From the NCBI GenBank assembly GCA_964474695.1, contig CAYYTK010000007.1, forward strand, positions 62,001 through 126,000: DNA of 64,000 bases. The letters run 5' to 3'. The DNA comes from DAOUBP01 sp964474695 (GTDB lineage Bacteria > Chloroflexota > Anaerolineae > CG2-30-64-16). A program made the translations under genes and the position numbers. The stretch's first letter is position 1. The number at the start of each line of letters is the position of its first letter. Of this stretch, positions 8,718-17,491 are shown piece by piece. The notes under the pieces are model-generated. The model saw nothing but the letters and a program-made list of their open reading frames with translations, did not search any database and had not been told where the DNA came from.

Positions 8718-8747
8718 ATTATACGTTGGAGCAGGCATTGGTGTCAA
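8718..8747 (-). promoter_or_regulatory. Consensus sigma-70 promoter of the rpmH operon
   Basis: On the minus strand, TTGACA (8742-8747) and TATAAT (8718-8723) are separated by 18 bp; both hexamers match consensus perfectly. The predicted start near 8711 leaves a leader of about 90 nt before rpmH. The -35 box lies immediately beyond the MFS gene stop (8749). Confidence 0.88.
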
Positions 8748-8748
8748 A

Positions 8749-10068
8749 TCAGGACGTGCGAGAGGTGCGCCTGGGGAGTCTTCCGATGATGAGATTGACC
8801 AGCGCCATGACGATCGTGCCGATGCCGACGATCTCCAAGACGCGCGGGATGCCAACGGAGTCGGCGATGCTTCCCAGTCCCAGCATCGGCGGGATGCCGA
8901 TCAGGTTGTTAAGCATGAACTGCACTGAGAACACCCGCCCGCGGATATTGGAGGGGGATTCCAGTTGGAGCGTCGTCTGGGCCAGGATGTTGACGGTTGC
9001 CAGGCACAAGCCCAACACCAGCCCCAGCGCCATCGTCATGGTCATCAAGCTGAGCGCGGCCCGGGGGTAGACCTTCAGGATCGGCTGCAGCAGTCGTTGG
9101 TAATCGAGGCTGATCCAACCCATACCCGCAAAGGCCAGCCCGACCAGCACCAGGCCGATGCGCCCGAACCCCAGGCGGCGCAGTCTGTGGCCCCAACGGC
9201 CCACGATGCCGGTGGCCAATAACATCCCTACCCCTGCCGGGGCAAAGACGATGACCGCGTTTTCGGGTTTCATACCCAGGACGCGCGCGGCGTAGCCCGG
9301 CGCCAGCATGGCCATCACCATCACCAGCGTGGAAATGGTCACCAGTTGTGTCATGGCCGCCTGCACCTTGGGCTGGCCGGATACGAAGCGCCACCCCTCG
9401 CGCATGTCGTTCCAGAGCCGGCGCCAGCCTGACATTGCGGCTTGCTGCGCCGGGTTCGGACGCCTGTCGCGCGGCAAGGTGCTTACCGAAAGAGCCGCGC
9501 CGAGGTAGAGCAGCGCGATGAGTACGAACCCCCCTTCGACTTGCAGCAGGGTGATGGCCAGGGGGCCCAGGAGCAATAGGCCAATCACCTGCGCGAACGC
9601 CATGGTGAGGGTAAACAGAGAATTGGCCTGCAAGAGCAGCTTTTCCCCAACCAGGAGCGGGATCGTAGAGACTTCGGCCGGGGCGAAGAACTGAGCCAGG
9701 GTAGCGGTGAGGAATGTGACGGCGTAGATGGCCAGCAATTCCCAGCCGCCGGAGAGGTTGTGTACGATCAATAGATAGCTCAACGCAAAGAGGACGCGGA
9801 CCAGATTCGAACCGACCAGGATCCATTTTTTGGGCCAACGATCAACTACGACGCCCGCGATCGGGCTGAACAGCACGCCGGGCAGTGAAAACGCCAGGAT
9901 CGTCAAGCCGATATGCACCGTGGATCCGGTCAGCTTTTCGATGAGCACCATCTGGATGAAATGGATGGCATGCTGCGAGCTCTGCGCGAGGAGTTGCGCG
10001 AGCCAGAGGGCGCGAAAATCGCGATTGGCAAGCACGGGGCGAAAACCCCGGTCGACGGCTTCTTGCAT
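8749..10068 (-). CDS. MFS transporter, MFS_3 / EntS-MefA-like exporter
   Basis: This 439-aa polytopic protein has about twelve hydrophobic segments. It starts NRDFRALWLAQLLAQSSQHA and carries the inter-helix loop GVVVDRWPKKWILVGSN characteristic of MFS_3-type drug or siderophore exporters. The substrate cannot be deduced. It is the last of three minus-strand genes (RNase D, DUF951, MFS), and its start is only four bases from the DUF951 stop. No terminator separates it from the rpmH promoter, so read-through into the ribosomal operon is possible. Confidence 0.85.
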   Translation of the reverse strand: MQEAVDRGFRPVLANRDFRALWLAQLLAQSSQHAIHFIQMVLIEKLTGSTVHIGLTILAFSLPGVLFSPIAGVVVDRWPKKWILVGSNLVRVLFALSYLLIVHNLSGGWELLAIYAVTFLTATLAQFFAPAEVSTIPLLVGEKLLLQANSLFTLTMAFAQVIGLLLLGPLAITLLQVEGGFVLIALLYLGAALSVSTLPRDRRPNPAQQAAMSGWRRLWNDMREGWRFVSGQPKVQAAMTQLVTISTLVMVMAMLAPGYAARVLGMKPENAVIVFAPAGVGMLLATGIVGRWGHRLRRLGFGRIGLVLVGLAFAGMGWISLDYQRLLQPILKVYPRAALSLMTMTMALGLVLGLCLATVNILAQTTLQLESPSNIRGRVFSVQFMLNNLIGIPPMLGLGSIADSVGIPRVLEIVGIGTIVMALVNLIIGRLPRRTSRTS

Positions 10069-10072
10069 GAGC

Positions 10073-10300
10073 TTATTGAGGCGCCTGGGGATCGACTAGC
10101 GTTCCCTGTTTCACCAGGGTCTTTACCTGGCGCAAGAACTGGCTGCGCGGCAGCATGACGCGGCGGCTACAGCCGGCACAACGCATGCCGATATCTGCGC
10201 CCAGCCGCACGACTTCCCACTCCTGGGAGCCACATGGATGCAGCTTGCGCATCCGGACGACATCGCCGAGATGGATATCGGTGTAGGGTGGTGTGTTCAC
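10073..10300 (-). CDS. DUF951 family small protein
   Basis: This 75-aa protein matches DUF951: DIHLGDVVRMRKLHPCGSQEW, then GADIGMRCAGCSRRVMLPR. The arrangement of a His-Pro-Cys-Gly box and a CxxC pair suggests a small zinc- or nucleic-acid-binding beta fold. In Firmicutes and Chloroflexota such genes often lie near the replication origin. No function is established. The start is GTG at 10300. It is tightly packed between the RNase D-like gene (3 bases) and the MFS gene (4 bases). Confidence 0.85.
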   Translation of the reverse strand: MNTPPYTDIHLGDVVRMRKLHPCGSQEWEVVRLGADIGMRCAGCSRRVMLPRSQFLRQVKTLVKQGTLVDPQAPQ

Positions 10301-10303
10301 AGG

Positions 10304-11479
10304 CTACTCTGCCAAAACGCTGAGCAGATCGGGTCCGTATTCCTGCAGCTTCCAGGGCCCCATGACGCCCAGAGCAGCCAGCGTGTCCGGTGAGGCTGGC
10401 GCCGCGCGCGCGATTGCCATCAGGGCTTCATTGGTCAAGACGATGTCGGCATCCACCGCGCGCTCGTTTGCCCGTCGAGTGCGCCAGGCGCGCAGGCGAT
10501 CAAAGCGCGCCTGGACGGCCGGGTCAGGCCGGCCATTCCCGTTGTGGGGCTTGGCTGGCGGCAAGGGCGGAACGGCACGCCGGCCGCGGTTGATGACGGT
10601 CAGGAGGCTCCGGCCGCAGGTTTCTGTTTGCCGCGGGCTTAGGCCGAGATCAGCCAGGTTCTGGGGCTGCCGTTGACTGAGCTGAATCATCACATCGTCG
10701 CTCAATACTTTGAATGCCGGCCGGTTCAGGTGGCGGGCTTGCTCATCGCGCCAGAGATAAAGCTCGCGCAGAACGGCCAGCGCGCTGGAGTCCAGATCGC
10801 GCGTGCCGCGCAGGCGCCAAAAACCGTCCGGGTCAAAAGACTTTTCGACGTAGGCGATCTGGGGCAGGGCGGCGAATGCCTCTTGTGCCTCACGCCAACG
10901 CCGCCGCGCCTGCAACTCGGTCACTTGCAGCTCGCGCAAATCAAACAGGAAGTGGCTATCCAGCCGAGCATAACTCAACTGCGCCGCGCTCAGAGGGCGT
11001 TGGCCCCAGTCGGTCAGTTGGGAGCGCTTGTCCAGCTCGATGCCAAAGTGCTGCTTTACCAATGCTGCCAGGCCTACCTGCGGCCAGCCCAAGATCCGGG
11101 CTGCCAGCATGGTGTCGAATACATTGGCGAACTCGAAAGCGAAGTCCCGCTTCAGCATCAAGATGTCGTTTTCGGCCGCGTGGAAGATCTTCGCGATGGC
11201 CGGATCCGCCAGGATTGGACCCAACTGCGCCAGGCTGGGGAGGCGCAGCGGATCGACGATGTAATCGCAGCCGGGCGTGCTGATTTGAATCACGCAGACC
11301 TTGTAAAAGTAGCGGTACAGGCTGTCCGCCTCGGTGTCCAGCGCGATGACCGGTTCATGCGCCAGCGCGGCAAGCATTTTGTTGAGCGCGGCAGGCGTAT
11401 CCACCAGAACAGGCGGTGGCAAGCGCCGTTCCTGGTCTGGAAGGTCGGTAGTGGGTGTGCTCGTCGATTGAATCAACAT
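10304..11479 (-). CDS. rnd: RNase D-like 3'-5' exoribonuclease with HRDC domain
   Basis: This is a 391-aa DEDDy-type exonuclease. The catalytic acids are visible in VIALDTEADSLYRY (Asp, Glu), FHAAENDILML (Asp) and LSYARLDSHFLFDL (Tyr, Asp). HRDC-type helical regions follow (FKVLSDDVMIQLSQRQPQNLADL and a second near the C-terminus). RNase D trims 3' ends of tRNAs and other stable RNAs. The ATG at 11477-11479 lies only about two bases downstream of the predicted transcription start, so the message may be nearly leaderless. It heads the RNase D-DUF951-MFS operon. Confidence 0.9.
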   Translation of the reverse strand: MLIQSTSTPTTDLPDQERRLPPPVLVDTPAALNKMLAALAHEPVIALDTEADSLYRYFYKVCVIQISTPGCDYIVDPLRLPSLAQLGPILADPAIAKIFHAAENDILMLKRDFAFEFANVFDTMLAARILGWPQVGLAALVKQHFGIELDKRSQLTDWGQRPLSAAQLSYARLDSHFLFDLRELQVTELQARRRWREAQEAFAALPQIAYVEKSFDPDGFWRLRGTRDLDSSALAVLRELYLWRDEQARHLNRPAFKVLSDDVMIQLSQRQPQNLADLGLSPRQTETCGRSLLTVINRGRRAVPPLPPAKPHNGNGRPDPAVQARFDRLRAWRTRRANERAVDADIVLTNEALMAIARAAPASPDTLAALGVMGPWKLQEYGPDLLSVLAE

Positions 11480-11487
11480 CGTGGTCT

Positions 11488-11516
11488 ATTATCGCCTTAT
11501 CGGGATGGGCTGTCAA
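11488..11516 (-). promoter_or_regulatory. Promoter of the RNase D-DUF951-MFS operon
   Basis: Minus-strand TTGACA (11511-11516), a 17-bp spacer and GATAAT (11488-11493). The expected start point, near 11481, is almost at the ATG of the exonuclease gene. Confidence 0.72.
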
Positions 11517-11584
11517 AAGAACCCTGCCAGCATTGGACGAACTCACTCAGCGCGTCCGGGCAGGGCGAGTTTTTGTGAGTCGAT

Positions 11585-11614
11585 TTGACAAAAGAAGGGA
11601 CGGAGACTTACAAT
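11585..11614 (+). promoter_or_regulatory. Promoter of hppA
   Basis: Plus-strand TTGACA (11585-11590), an 18-bp spacer and TACAAT (11609-11614). It implies a leader of about 125 nt before hppA. The leader contains a small hairpin (GTTGAG...CTCAAC), but I recognise no riboswitch. Confidence 0.75.
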
Positions 11615-11744
11615 AGCCGTTTGTATGATCCCAGAGCCGGCCGGATTTCAGCTTCCTTAGTTGATTCTTTGGCTAATGCGGCCGTTCTGTTGAGCAGCAA
11701 TTCTCAACCACTTCATTTCACTGAGGAGGTCCCACGAATAGTCT

Positions 11745-14033
11745 ATGCACGAACTAGATCTCATTCCGTTTGAGTCCACAGCCATCTATGCCGTTTTGGT
11801 TGTGGCCGTCATTAGTCTGGTCTATGCCTTCATGCTCTTCCGTAACGTGATGGCTGAGGGTAAAGGAACAGACGCGATGATCCGCGTCTGGACCGCGGTT
11901 AAAGAAGGCGCGGACGCATATCTGGGCCAGCAGCTCAGGACGATCCTGCCGTTCATCGGCATCCTGGTCTTCGCTCTCTTCGGCAGCGTCTGGATTTCCC
12001 AGCCCACGCCGGAAGCGAAAGAGATGTTCGGTGATGGAGCTCGCCTCACGATCGCTTTTGGTCGGGCGATCGCTTTCGTGTTGGGCGCCTCCTTCTCCTT
12101 GATCGTCGGCCAGCTCGGCATGCGCATGGCGGTGCAGGGCAACATCCGGGTGGCGGCGGCGTCGATGGGGAAGGACAAAGTCGAGAGCTACGGGCATGCG
12201 CTGCGCATCGCCTACCGCTCAGGCACCGTCACCGGCATGCTGACCGATGGCCTGGGCCTGTTGGGCGGCACCTCGATCTTCATCATCTTCGGTTCGGCTG
12301 CGCCGGATGCGCTGCTGGGCTTCGGCTTCGGCGGCACGCTGTTGGCGCTCTTCATGCGCGTGGGCGGCGGCATTTACACCAAGGCCGCGGATGTGGGCGC
12401 CGATCTCGTCGGCAAGGTGGAAGAGGGCCTGGAAGAGGATGACCCGCGCAACGCGGCCGTCATCGCGGACCAGGTGGGTGACAACGTGGGCGACTGCGCC
12501 GGTATGGCGGCGGACATCTTCGAATCGTACGAAGTGACCATTGTTTCCGCCTTGATCCTGGGCCTGGCGTTGATGCGCACCACCGGCTACATCTACTGGA
12601 TCGTGTTCCCGCTGCTGGTCCGCGCCATCGGCGTCATCAGCTCCATCATCGGCACCTTCTCCGTGCCGGTGTGGGAACGCACCGTGGCTAAGGGGAACGC
12701 CTGGCACAGCATGGAGATCGCCTACGAGGTTTCCTCGGTTATCACCATCGGCTTCTCATTCCTGCTGAGCTTCTTCTATATCCGCCAGGTGGACCCCAAC
12801 TGGTGGCAGCCCGCCGCGATGATCTCCGCTGGCGTCATTTTCAATGTCATCGTGAACCGTCTGACCGCGATGTTCACCGCGACCGAGAGCACGCCGGTGA
12901 AAGAGATCGCCAAGAGCACCCGCTTCGGCCCGGCCACCACGATCCTCAGCGGCCTGGCGGAAGGTTATGAGTCCAGCGTGTGGGCCATCTTCACCATCGC
13001 CGCGGCGATCATGGTCTCGGTGCTGGTCTACGGCGGCCTGGGCATGCACTACATCATCTACGGCGTGGCGCTCATCGGCATCGGCTGGCTGACGCATGCC
13101 GGCAACCTGGTCTCCATGGACTCCTTCGGCCCGATTTCCGATAACGCGAACGGCATCGGCGAGATGGCTTCCATGCCTGAGGGTGCGCGCAAGATCATGA
13201 CCGACCTGGACGCGGTGGGCAACACCACCAAGGCGATCACCAAGGGCGTCGCGATCGGCTCCGCGGTCATTGCGGCGGTTTCGTTGTTTGGCTCCTTCAT
13301 CACCGATATCAACGTGGTGCAGAACGAGCTGATCAAGGCCGGCAAGCTTGCCTCCGACGCATTGATCACGTACATCAATATCGCCGATCCCCGTGTCTTC
13401 ATCGGCATGTTGATCGGCGGCGGCATTCCGGTGCTGTTCGGTGCGCTGTTGGTGAAGGCGGTCTCGCGCGCGGCTAACGGCATGGTGGCGGTCGTTCGCA
13501 AGGAGTTCGACGTGCCGGGCGTGCGCGAGGGCAAGGTGATGCCGGACTACAAGAAGGCCGTGGGCATCTCCACCCTGGCTGCGCAGCGCGAGCTGCTGCC
13601 TGTCGGCATCATGGTCGTGCTGATCCCGATCGTCGTTGGCTTTGCATTGAAGGCCGAGGCGCTGGGCGGCTTCCTGGCAGGCGTCATCCTCTCGGGCCAA
13701 CTGCTGGCGGTGTTCATGTCCAACGCAGGCGGCGCGTGGGATAACGCCAAGAAGCTGGTTGAAGAGGGGCATCACGGCGGCAAAGGCTCGGATGCGCACA
13801 AGGCGAGTATCGTCGGAGACACTGTCGGCGATCCGCTGAAGGACACGGCCGGCCCCGCGCTGAACCCGCTGATCAAGGTCATCAACCTGATCTCGCTGAT
13901 CATCGCGCCGATCGTCGTCGGCATCGAGGGCACGCCGCCCGTCATGATCATCGCGCTGGTCGTGCTGCTGGTCGTGATTGTCTGGGCGATCTCGCGCAGC
14001 AAGCGGCCCGCGCAGTATGGGATTGAAAGCTAA
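11745..14033 (+). CDS. hppA: Membrane-bound proton-translocating pyrophosphatase (K+-independent type)
   Basis: This 762-aa integral membrane enzyme couples pyrophosphate hydrolysis to ion pumping. The catalytic signature DVGADLVGKVEEGLEEDDPR is followed by NAAVIADQVGDNVGDCAGMAAD, and a second acidic loop near the C-terminus reads GDTVGDPLKDTAGPALNPL. In the diagnostic GNTT(A/K) motif the residue is Lys496 (VGNTTKAITKG), which in this family marks K+-independent H+-pumping enzymes. About sixteen membrane helices are expected. A strong GAGGAGG lies 15 bases before the ATG, an unusually long spacing, and the upstream in-frame codon is TAG. The gene is monocistronic with its own promoter and terminator. 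Confidence 0.94.
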   Translation: MHELDLIPFESTAIYAVLVVAVISLVYAFMLFRNVMAEGKGTDAMIRVWTAVKEGADAYLGQQLRTILPFIGILVFALFGSVWISQPTPEAKEMFGDGARLTIAFGRAIAFVLGASFSLIVGQLGMRMAVQGNIRVAAASMGKDKVESYGHALRIAYRSGTVTGMLTDGLGLLGGTSIFIIFGSAAPDALLGFGFGGTLLALFMRVGGGIYTKAADVGADLVGKVEEGLEEDDPRNAAVIADQVGDNVGDCAGMAADIFESYEVTIVSALILGLALMRTTGYIYWIVFPLLVRAIGVISSIIGTFSVPVWERTVAKGNAWHSMEIAYEVSSVITIGFSFLLSFFYIRQVDPNWWQPAAMISAGVIFNVIVNRLTAMFTATESTPVKEIAKSTRFGPATTILSGLAEGYESSVWAIFTIAAAIMVSVLVYGGLGMHYIIYGVALIGIGWLTHAGNLVSMDSFGPISDNANGIGEMASMPEGARKIMTDLDAVGNTTKAITKGVAIGSAVIAAVSLFGSFITDINVVQNELIKAGKLASDALITYINIADPRVFIGMLIGGGIPVLFGALLVKAVSRAANGMVAVVRKEFDVPGVREGKVMPDYKKAVGISTLAAQRELLPVGIMVVLIPIVVGFALKAEALGGFLAGVILSGQLLAVFMSNAGGAWDNAKKLVEEGHHGGKGSDAHKASIVGDTVGDPLKDTAGPALNPLIKVINLISLIIAPIVVGIEGTPPVMIIALVVLLVVIVWAISRSKRPAQYGIES

Positions 14034-14088
14034 GGCAGAAAGTGGATCGGCAGGACAAGGCTGATCCGTAACCTGAAACTGGGTATGC

Positions 14089-14125
14089 AAGCCGGGGGTC
14101 TCAACACAGGCCCCCGGCTTGGTTG
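14089..14125 (+). terminator. Terminator of hppA
   Basis: An 8-10 bp GC-rich stem (AAGCCGGGGG with CCCCCGGCTT, 14089-14098 and 14111-14120) lies 56 bases after the hppA stop. A short T/G-rich stretch follows. Confidence 0.7.
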
Positions 14126-14230
14126 TTAATGGCCCGGAAGCGCGATTGATGTGGTACAATAGCCTGGTCGACGGCGTGATTTCGCCCTTTGACCCGTAGT
14201 CGCCAATTCATTGACACAACGAGGTGATCT

Positions 14231-15415
14231 ATGTCTGACAAACTCGCTTTCATCCGGGCAGAGATGGACAATCTGCGCGAAAGTAACCTATTGATTACCC
14301 TGCGCACTATGGGCTCGCCCGCAGACGCCTGGATGGTGGTGGACGGCAAACGGGTGCTGAACTTTTGCACCAATAACTACCTGGGCCTGGCAAACCACCC
14401 GGCAATGAAAGAAGCTGCGAAAGCGGCGGTCGACCGGTGGGGCGTGGGGCCGGCTGCGGTGCGCTCGATCGCGGGCACACAGGCGCTGCACATCGAGCTG
14501 GAGCGGCGACTGGCGGCGTTCAAAGGGGTCGAGGACGCGCTGTATGTGCAGAGCGGTTTTTGCGCCAATCAGGCAGCGATTGCACCGCTGGTGGGCAAGG
14601 AGGACGTGATCTTCTCCGACCGGTTGAACCACGCCTCTATCATCGACGGTGCGCGGTTGAGCAGCGCCAAGATCGTCGTTTTCGAGCACTGCGACCCGGC
14701 CGATCTGGAGGCCAAGATCCGGGAATACCTGCCGCAGTATCGCCGGGGATTGATGATCACCGACGGCGTCTTCAGCATGGATGGCGACATCGCGCCGCTG
14801 GACAAGCTGATGGCGGTGGCAGACCGCTTTGGCGTGCTGACGATGGTGGACGACGCGCACGGCGAGGGGGTGTTGGGCCGCGGCGGCCGCGGCATCGTGG
14901 ACCACTTCGGCCTGCATGGCAAGTTCGATGTCGAGGTGGGCACGCTGAGCAAGGCATTCGGCGTTGTGGGCGGCGTCATCGCGGGCAAGAAGACGATCGT
15001 GGACTACATCCGCCAGAAGGCACGGCCGTTCCTCTTCTCCAGCGCAGTCACGCCGGCCGACACGGCCGCGTGTTTGGCGGCTGTGGATCTGCTCGAGGCG
15101 TCCGAGGCCCTGGTGGCGAAGCTGTGGGAGAACGCGGCCTACTTCCGCGGAGAGATGCAGCGGCTGGGCTTCGATACCGGCAAGTCGCAGACCCCTATTG
15201 TGCCGGTGATGTTGGGGGATGCCGGACTCGCCAAGCAGTTCAGCCGGGAGTTGTTTGCGGCGGGCGTGTTTGCCATGAGCATCGGCTTCCCCACCGTGCC
15301 GCGCGGTATGGCGCGCATTCGTGTGATGAACACCGCAGCGCATGATCGAGGTGACCTGGATCAGGGCCTGGAAGGGTTCGCGGCGGTGGGGCGCAAGCTT
15401 GGCGTGATCGCGTGA
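14231..15415 (+). CDS. kbl: Glycine C-acetyltransferase (2-amino-3-ketobutyrate CoA ligase)
   Basis: This is a PLP-dependent alpha-oxoamine synthase of 394 aa. It interconverts glycine plus acetyl-CoA and 2-amino-3-oxobutyrate, the second step of threonine breakdown. Recognisable parts are NFCTNNYLGLANHP, the substrate loop FSDRLNHASIIDG, the PLP-phenol contact VDDAHGEGVLG, and the Schiff-base lysine in GTLSKAFG. The partner threonine dehydrogenase gene (tdh) is not adjacent. GAGGTG lies just before the ATG, and a TACAAT box at about 14155-14160 could be its -10. A related activity (AONS/BioF) cannot be fully excluded from sequence alone. Confidence 0.88.
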   Translation: MSDKLAFIRAEMDNLRESNLLITLRTMGSPADAWMVVDGKRVLNFCTNNYLGLANHPAMKEAAKAAVDRWGVGPAAVRSIAGTQALHIELERRLAAFKGVEDALYVQSGFCANQAAIAPLVGKEDVIFSDRLNHASIIDGARLSSAKIVVFEHCDPADLEAKIREYLPQYRRGLMITDGVFSMDGDIAPLDKLMAVADRFGVLTMVDDAHGEGVLGRGGRGIVDHFGLHGKFDVEVGTLSKAFGVVGGVIAGKKTIVDYIRQKARPFLFSSAVTPADTAACLAAVDLLEASEALVAKLWENAAYFRGEMQRLGFDTGKSQTPIVPVMLGDAGLAKQFSRELFAAGVFAMSIGFPTVPRGMARIRVMNTAAHDRGDLDQGLEGFAAVGRKLGVIA

Positions 15416-15482
15416 CGGGTACCTCGGCCATGCCGATAGGCCTGTTGACGGCGCACTGGAATTCCTGGCGACCCGCCCGACA

Positions 15483-15511
15483 TTGACGCGCAAACGCGTG
15501 TGTGGTAGGAT
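15483..15511 (+). promoter_or_regulatory. Promoter of the LysM lipoprotein gene
   Basis: TTGACG (15483-15488), 17-bp spacer, TAGGAT (15506-15511), with a leader of about 60 nt before the ATG. Confidence 0.6.
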
Positions 15512-15577
15512 TGTCAGAACTCGTCGCAGCTCGATGGTTGATTTCATGGTTGGCGCAGGGCGCCCAGGAGGCACATC

Positions 15578-16375
15578 ATGAGCATTCGTCCCAAGATTCT
15601 TCTGATCATCGTGGCCGTGGCCGTGTTGAGCCTGGCGTTGGTTGCTTGCGAGCGGGAACGCCCGGTCGCCACCACCGTGCCAACGGCCGCGGCGCGCGGT
15701 ACGGTTGCACCTTCAGCGACACCGCTTGCCCCCGCCACGCAAGTGACCCTGCCTGGCGCCACCGGCGCTGAGGCAACTCCGGGAGCGGTGACCGGGGCAA
15801 CCCCCACTGCGCCGGCAGCTCAGCCGGCTGTGGCTGGCACCCAGACGGCGATAGCCCCGGGTGACTATTTCGTTTACACAGTAGCTCAGGGCGACACGCT
15901 CGCCGAGATTGCAACTCGCTGCAACGTCACTCAGGATGCGATTGCGCAGCTCAGCGGGTTGACCAATCCTGACGTGCTGTCGGTCGGACAGCAGCTCAAG
16001 ATCCCGGGCACTGAAGCTGCCTGCACTGCGGCCGCCGTGGTCACCGGCAATACGTCCACGTATGTGGTGCAGGACGGCGATACGCTGATGGGCATTGCTC
16101 AGCGGTTCGGCACCACCGTGGATGAATTGGTGAGGCTGAACAACCTGGCTAATCCTGATAGCCTGGCAGTGGGCCAGGAGTTGGTGGTGCCGGCCGCGAG
16201 CGGCGCCGCTGAAACCACGACCGGCGGCTCAGGCAAGACGCATACTGTGACCTCAGGCGACACCCTGAACTCCATTGCACGGCAATATGGGGTCACGGTG
16301 CAGGCGCTCCAGGAAGCCAACGGCATCACGAACGCCAATTTCATCTATATCGGCCAGGTGCTGACCATCCCCTGA
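15578..16375 (+). CDS. LysM-repeat lipoprotein
   Basis: This 265-aa exported protein begins with a short basic N-terminus, a hydrophobic stretch and a lipobox (LALVAC, Cys24). A low-complexity Thr/Ala/Pro linker runs to about residue 90. Three LysM modules follow at about 97-145, 160-208 and 219-265, each with the pattern YxVxxGDTLxxIA...NxLxNPDxLxVGQxLxIP. LysM binds N-acetylglucosamine glycans such as peptidoglycan, so the protein probably sits on the membrane and contacts the wall. AGGAGG precedes the ATG. It has its own promoter and a strong terminator. Confidence 0.9.
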   Translation: MSIRPKILLIIVAVAVLSLALVACERERPVATTVPTAAARGTVAPSATPLAPATQVTLPGATGAEATPGAVTGATPTAPAAQPAVAGTQTAIAPGDYFVYTVAQGDTLAEIATRCNVTQDAIAQLSGLTNPDVLSVGQQLKIPGTEAACTAAAVVTGNTSTYVVQDGDTLMGIAQRFGTTVDELVRLNNLANPDSLAVGQELVVPAASGAAETTTGGSGKTHTVTSGDTLNSIARQYGVTVQALQEANGITNANFIYIGQVLTIP

Positions 16376-16400
16376 GAGTGGCTTGTTGGCGATCCAGAGA

Positions 16401-16450
16401 AACCAGGTTTCGCGGCCTCCGGTCGTTGCCGAAACCTGGTTTTGATTTAA
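16401..16450 (+). terminator. Terminator of the LysM lipoprotein gene
   Basis: A perfect 12-bp stem (AACCAGGTTTCG at 16401-16412 with its complement at 16430-16441) precedes TTTTGATTT. Confidence 0.85.
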
Positions 16451-16454
16451 TCCC

Positions 16455-16483
16455 TTGACTTTACCGGGGCACGGGACTATACT
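16455..16483 (+). promoter_or_regulatory. Promoter of the DnaJ-like gene
   Basis: TTGACT (16455-16460), 17-bp spacer, TATACT (16478-16483), just after the preceding terminator and about 50 nt before the ATG. I see no CIRCE element or heat-shock-type hexamer. Confidence 0.75.
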
Positions 16484-16531
16484 TTAGTTGTCGATGATTC
16501 GTTATCGACGATCGCCAGGCAGGAGCCAGGC

Positions 16532-17491
16532 ATGGAATACAAGGATTATTACAAGATTCTCGGTGTGGAACGGACCGCAGACGAGAAGGAAATCAAGAAG
16601 GCCTATCGGCGGCTGGCGCGCCAGTATCATCCTGACATGAAACCTGGCGACAAAGCCGCCGAAGCGCGTTTCAAGGAGATCAACGAAGCCAACGAGGTGC
16701 TCAGCGACGCGGAGAAACGCCGGAAATACGATGAGCTGGGCCAGAATTACCAGCGCTGGCAGCAGTCCGGCGGCCAGCCGGGTGGCTTTGATTGGAGCCA
16801 GTGGACGGGCGGAGGGCGCACCGGCGGGACGCGCGTTGAATACGGTGATGTCCAGGATCTGAGTGAGCTGTTCGGACAGGGCGGCTTCTCCGACTTCTTT
16901 CAGGCGATATTCGGCGGAATGGCGGCGCGCCAAACGGGCGCCGGCCGCGCTGGCGGGAGTCGAGCCGCCGCGCGCGACATCGAACAGGAGGTGGAAATCA
17001 GCCTTGAAGAGGCGTTCCACGGCACGCAACGCTTGATGGAGTTGGACGGCAATCGGCTGGAAGTCAAGATTCCGGCCGGGGTGAAGAGCGGCTCGAAGGT
17101 GCGTGTGGCAGGCGAAGGGCTGCCCGCTGGCCGCGGCAACGTACGCGGTGACATTTATTTGCTGATCAAGGTGCTCTCACACCCGACCTTTGAGCGCCGC
17201 GGCGACGATCTGTACTGTGATGTGCCGGTTGAGATCTTCACGGCATTGTTGGGCGGCGAGGTGCGCGTGCCGACATTGACGGGGCCGGTGGCGTTACGCG
17301 TGCCGGCCGGCACCCAGGCGGGCCGGACGTTCCGTTTGACCGGCCAGGGCATGCCCAAACTGCGCTCCGATCAACGAGGCGACCTGTATGCTAAGGTGCG
17401 TATCACGCTGCCGGAAAAGCTCAGCGAGAAGGAGGTGCAACTGGTGCGCGAATGGGCGCACATCCGGGGCCTTGCCCCATTAACCAACTGA
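16532..17491 (+). CDS. CbpA-type DnaJ (Hsp40) co-chaperone
   Basis: This 319-aa J-protein has an N-terminal J domain (residues 1-70, with YKILGVERTADEKEIKKAYR and the HPD triad). A Gly/Trp/Gln-rich linker runs over about 75-130. Two C-terminal beta-sandwich substrate-binding domains then follow directly (EQEVEISLEEAFHGTQR, GDIYLLIKVLSHPTFERRGDDLYCDVPV). The Cys-rich zinc-finger region of classical DnaJ is absent, as in CbpA and other type II J-proteins. It stimulates DnaK ATPase. No dnaK or grpE is adjacent. AGGAG precedes the ATG. Confidence 0.9.
   Translation: MEYKDYYKILGVERTADEKEIKKAYRRLARQYHPDMKPGDKAAEARFKEINEANEVLSDAEKRRKYDELGQNYQRWQQSGGQPGGFDWSQWTGGGRTGGTRVEYGDVQDLSELFGQGGFSDFFQAIFGGMAARQTGAGRAGGSRAAARDIEQEVEISLEEAFHGTQRLMELDGNRLEVKIPAGVKSGSKVRVAGEGLPAGRGNVRGDIYLLIKVLSHPTFERRGDDLYCDVPVEIFTALLGGEVRVPTLTGPVALRVPAGTQAGRTFRLTGQGMPKLRSDQRGDLYAKVRITLPEKLSEKEVQLVREWAHIRGLAPLTN

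Noticed and set aside
11615..11744. Riboswitch in the hppA leader
   Set aside because: Only one small hairpin is visible and no known aptamer core was recognised.
12756..14159. Long antisense open frame (467 aa) opposite hppA
   Set aside because: Composition is His/Asp/Arg/Gln-rich with no domain, as expected from the complement of a GC-rich hydrophobic gene; no ribosome-binding site.
14288..15574. 428-aa antisense open frame over kbl
   Set aside because: The plus-strand kbl has all catalytic motifs; the antisense product shows none.
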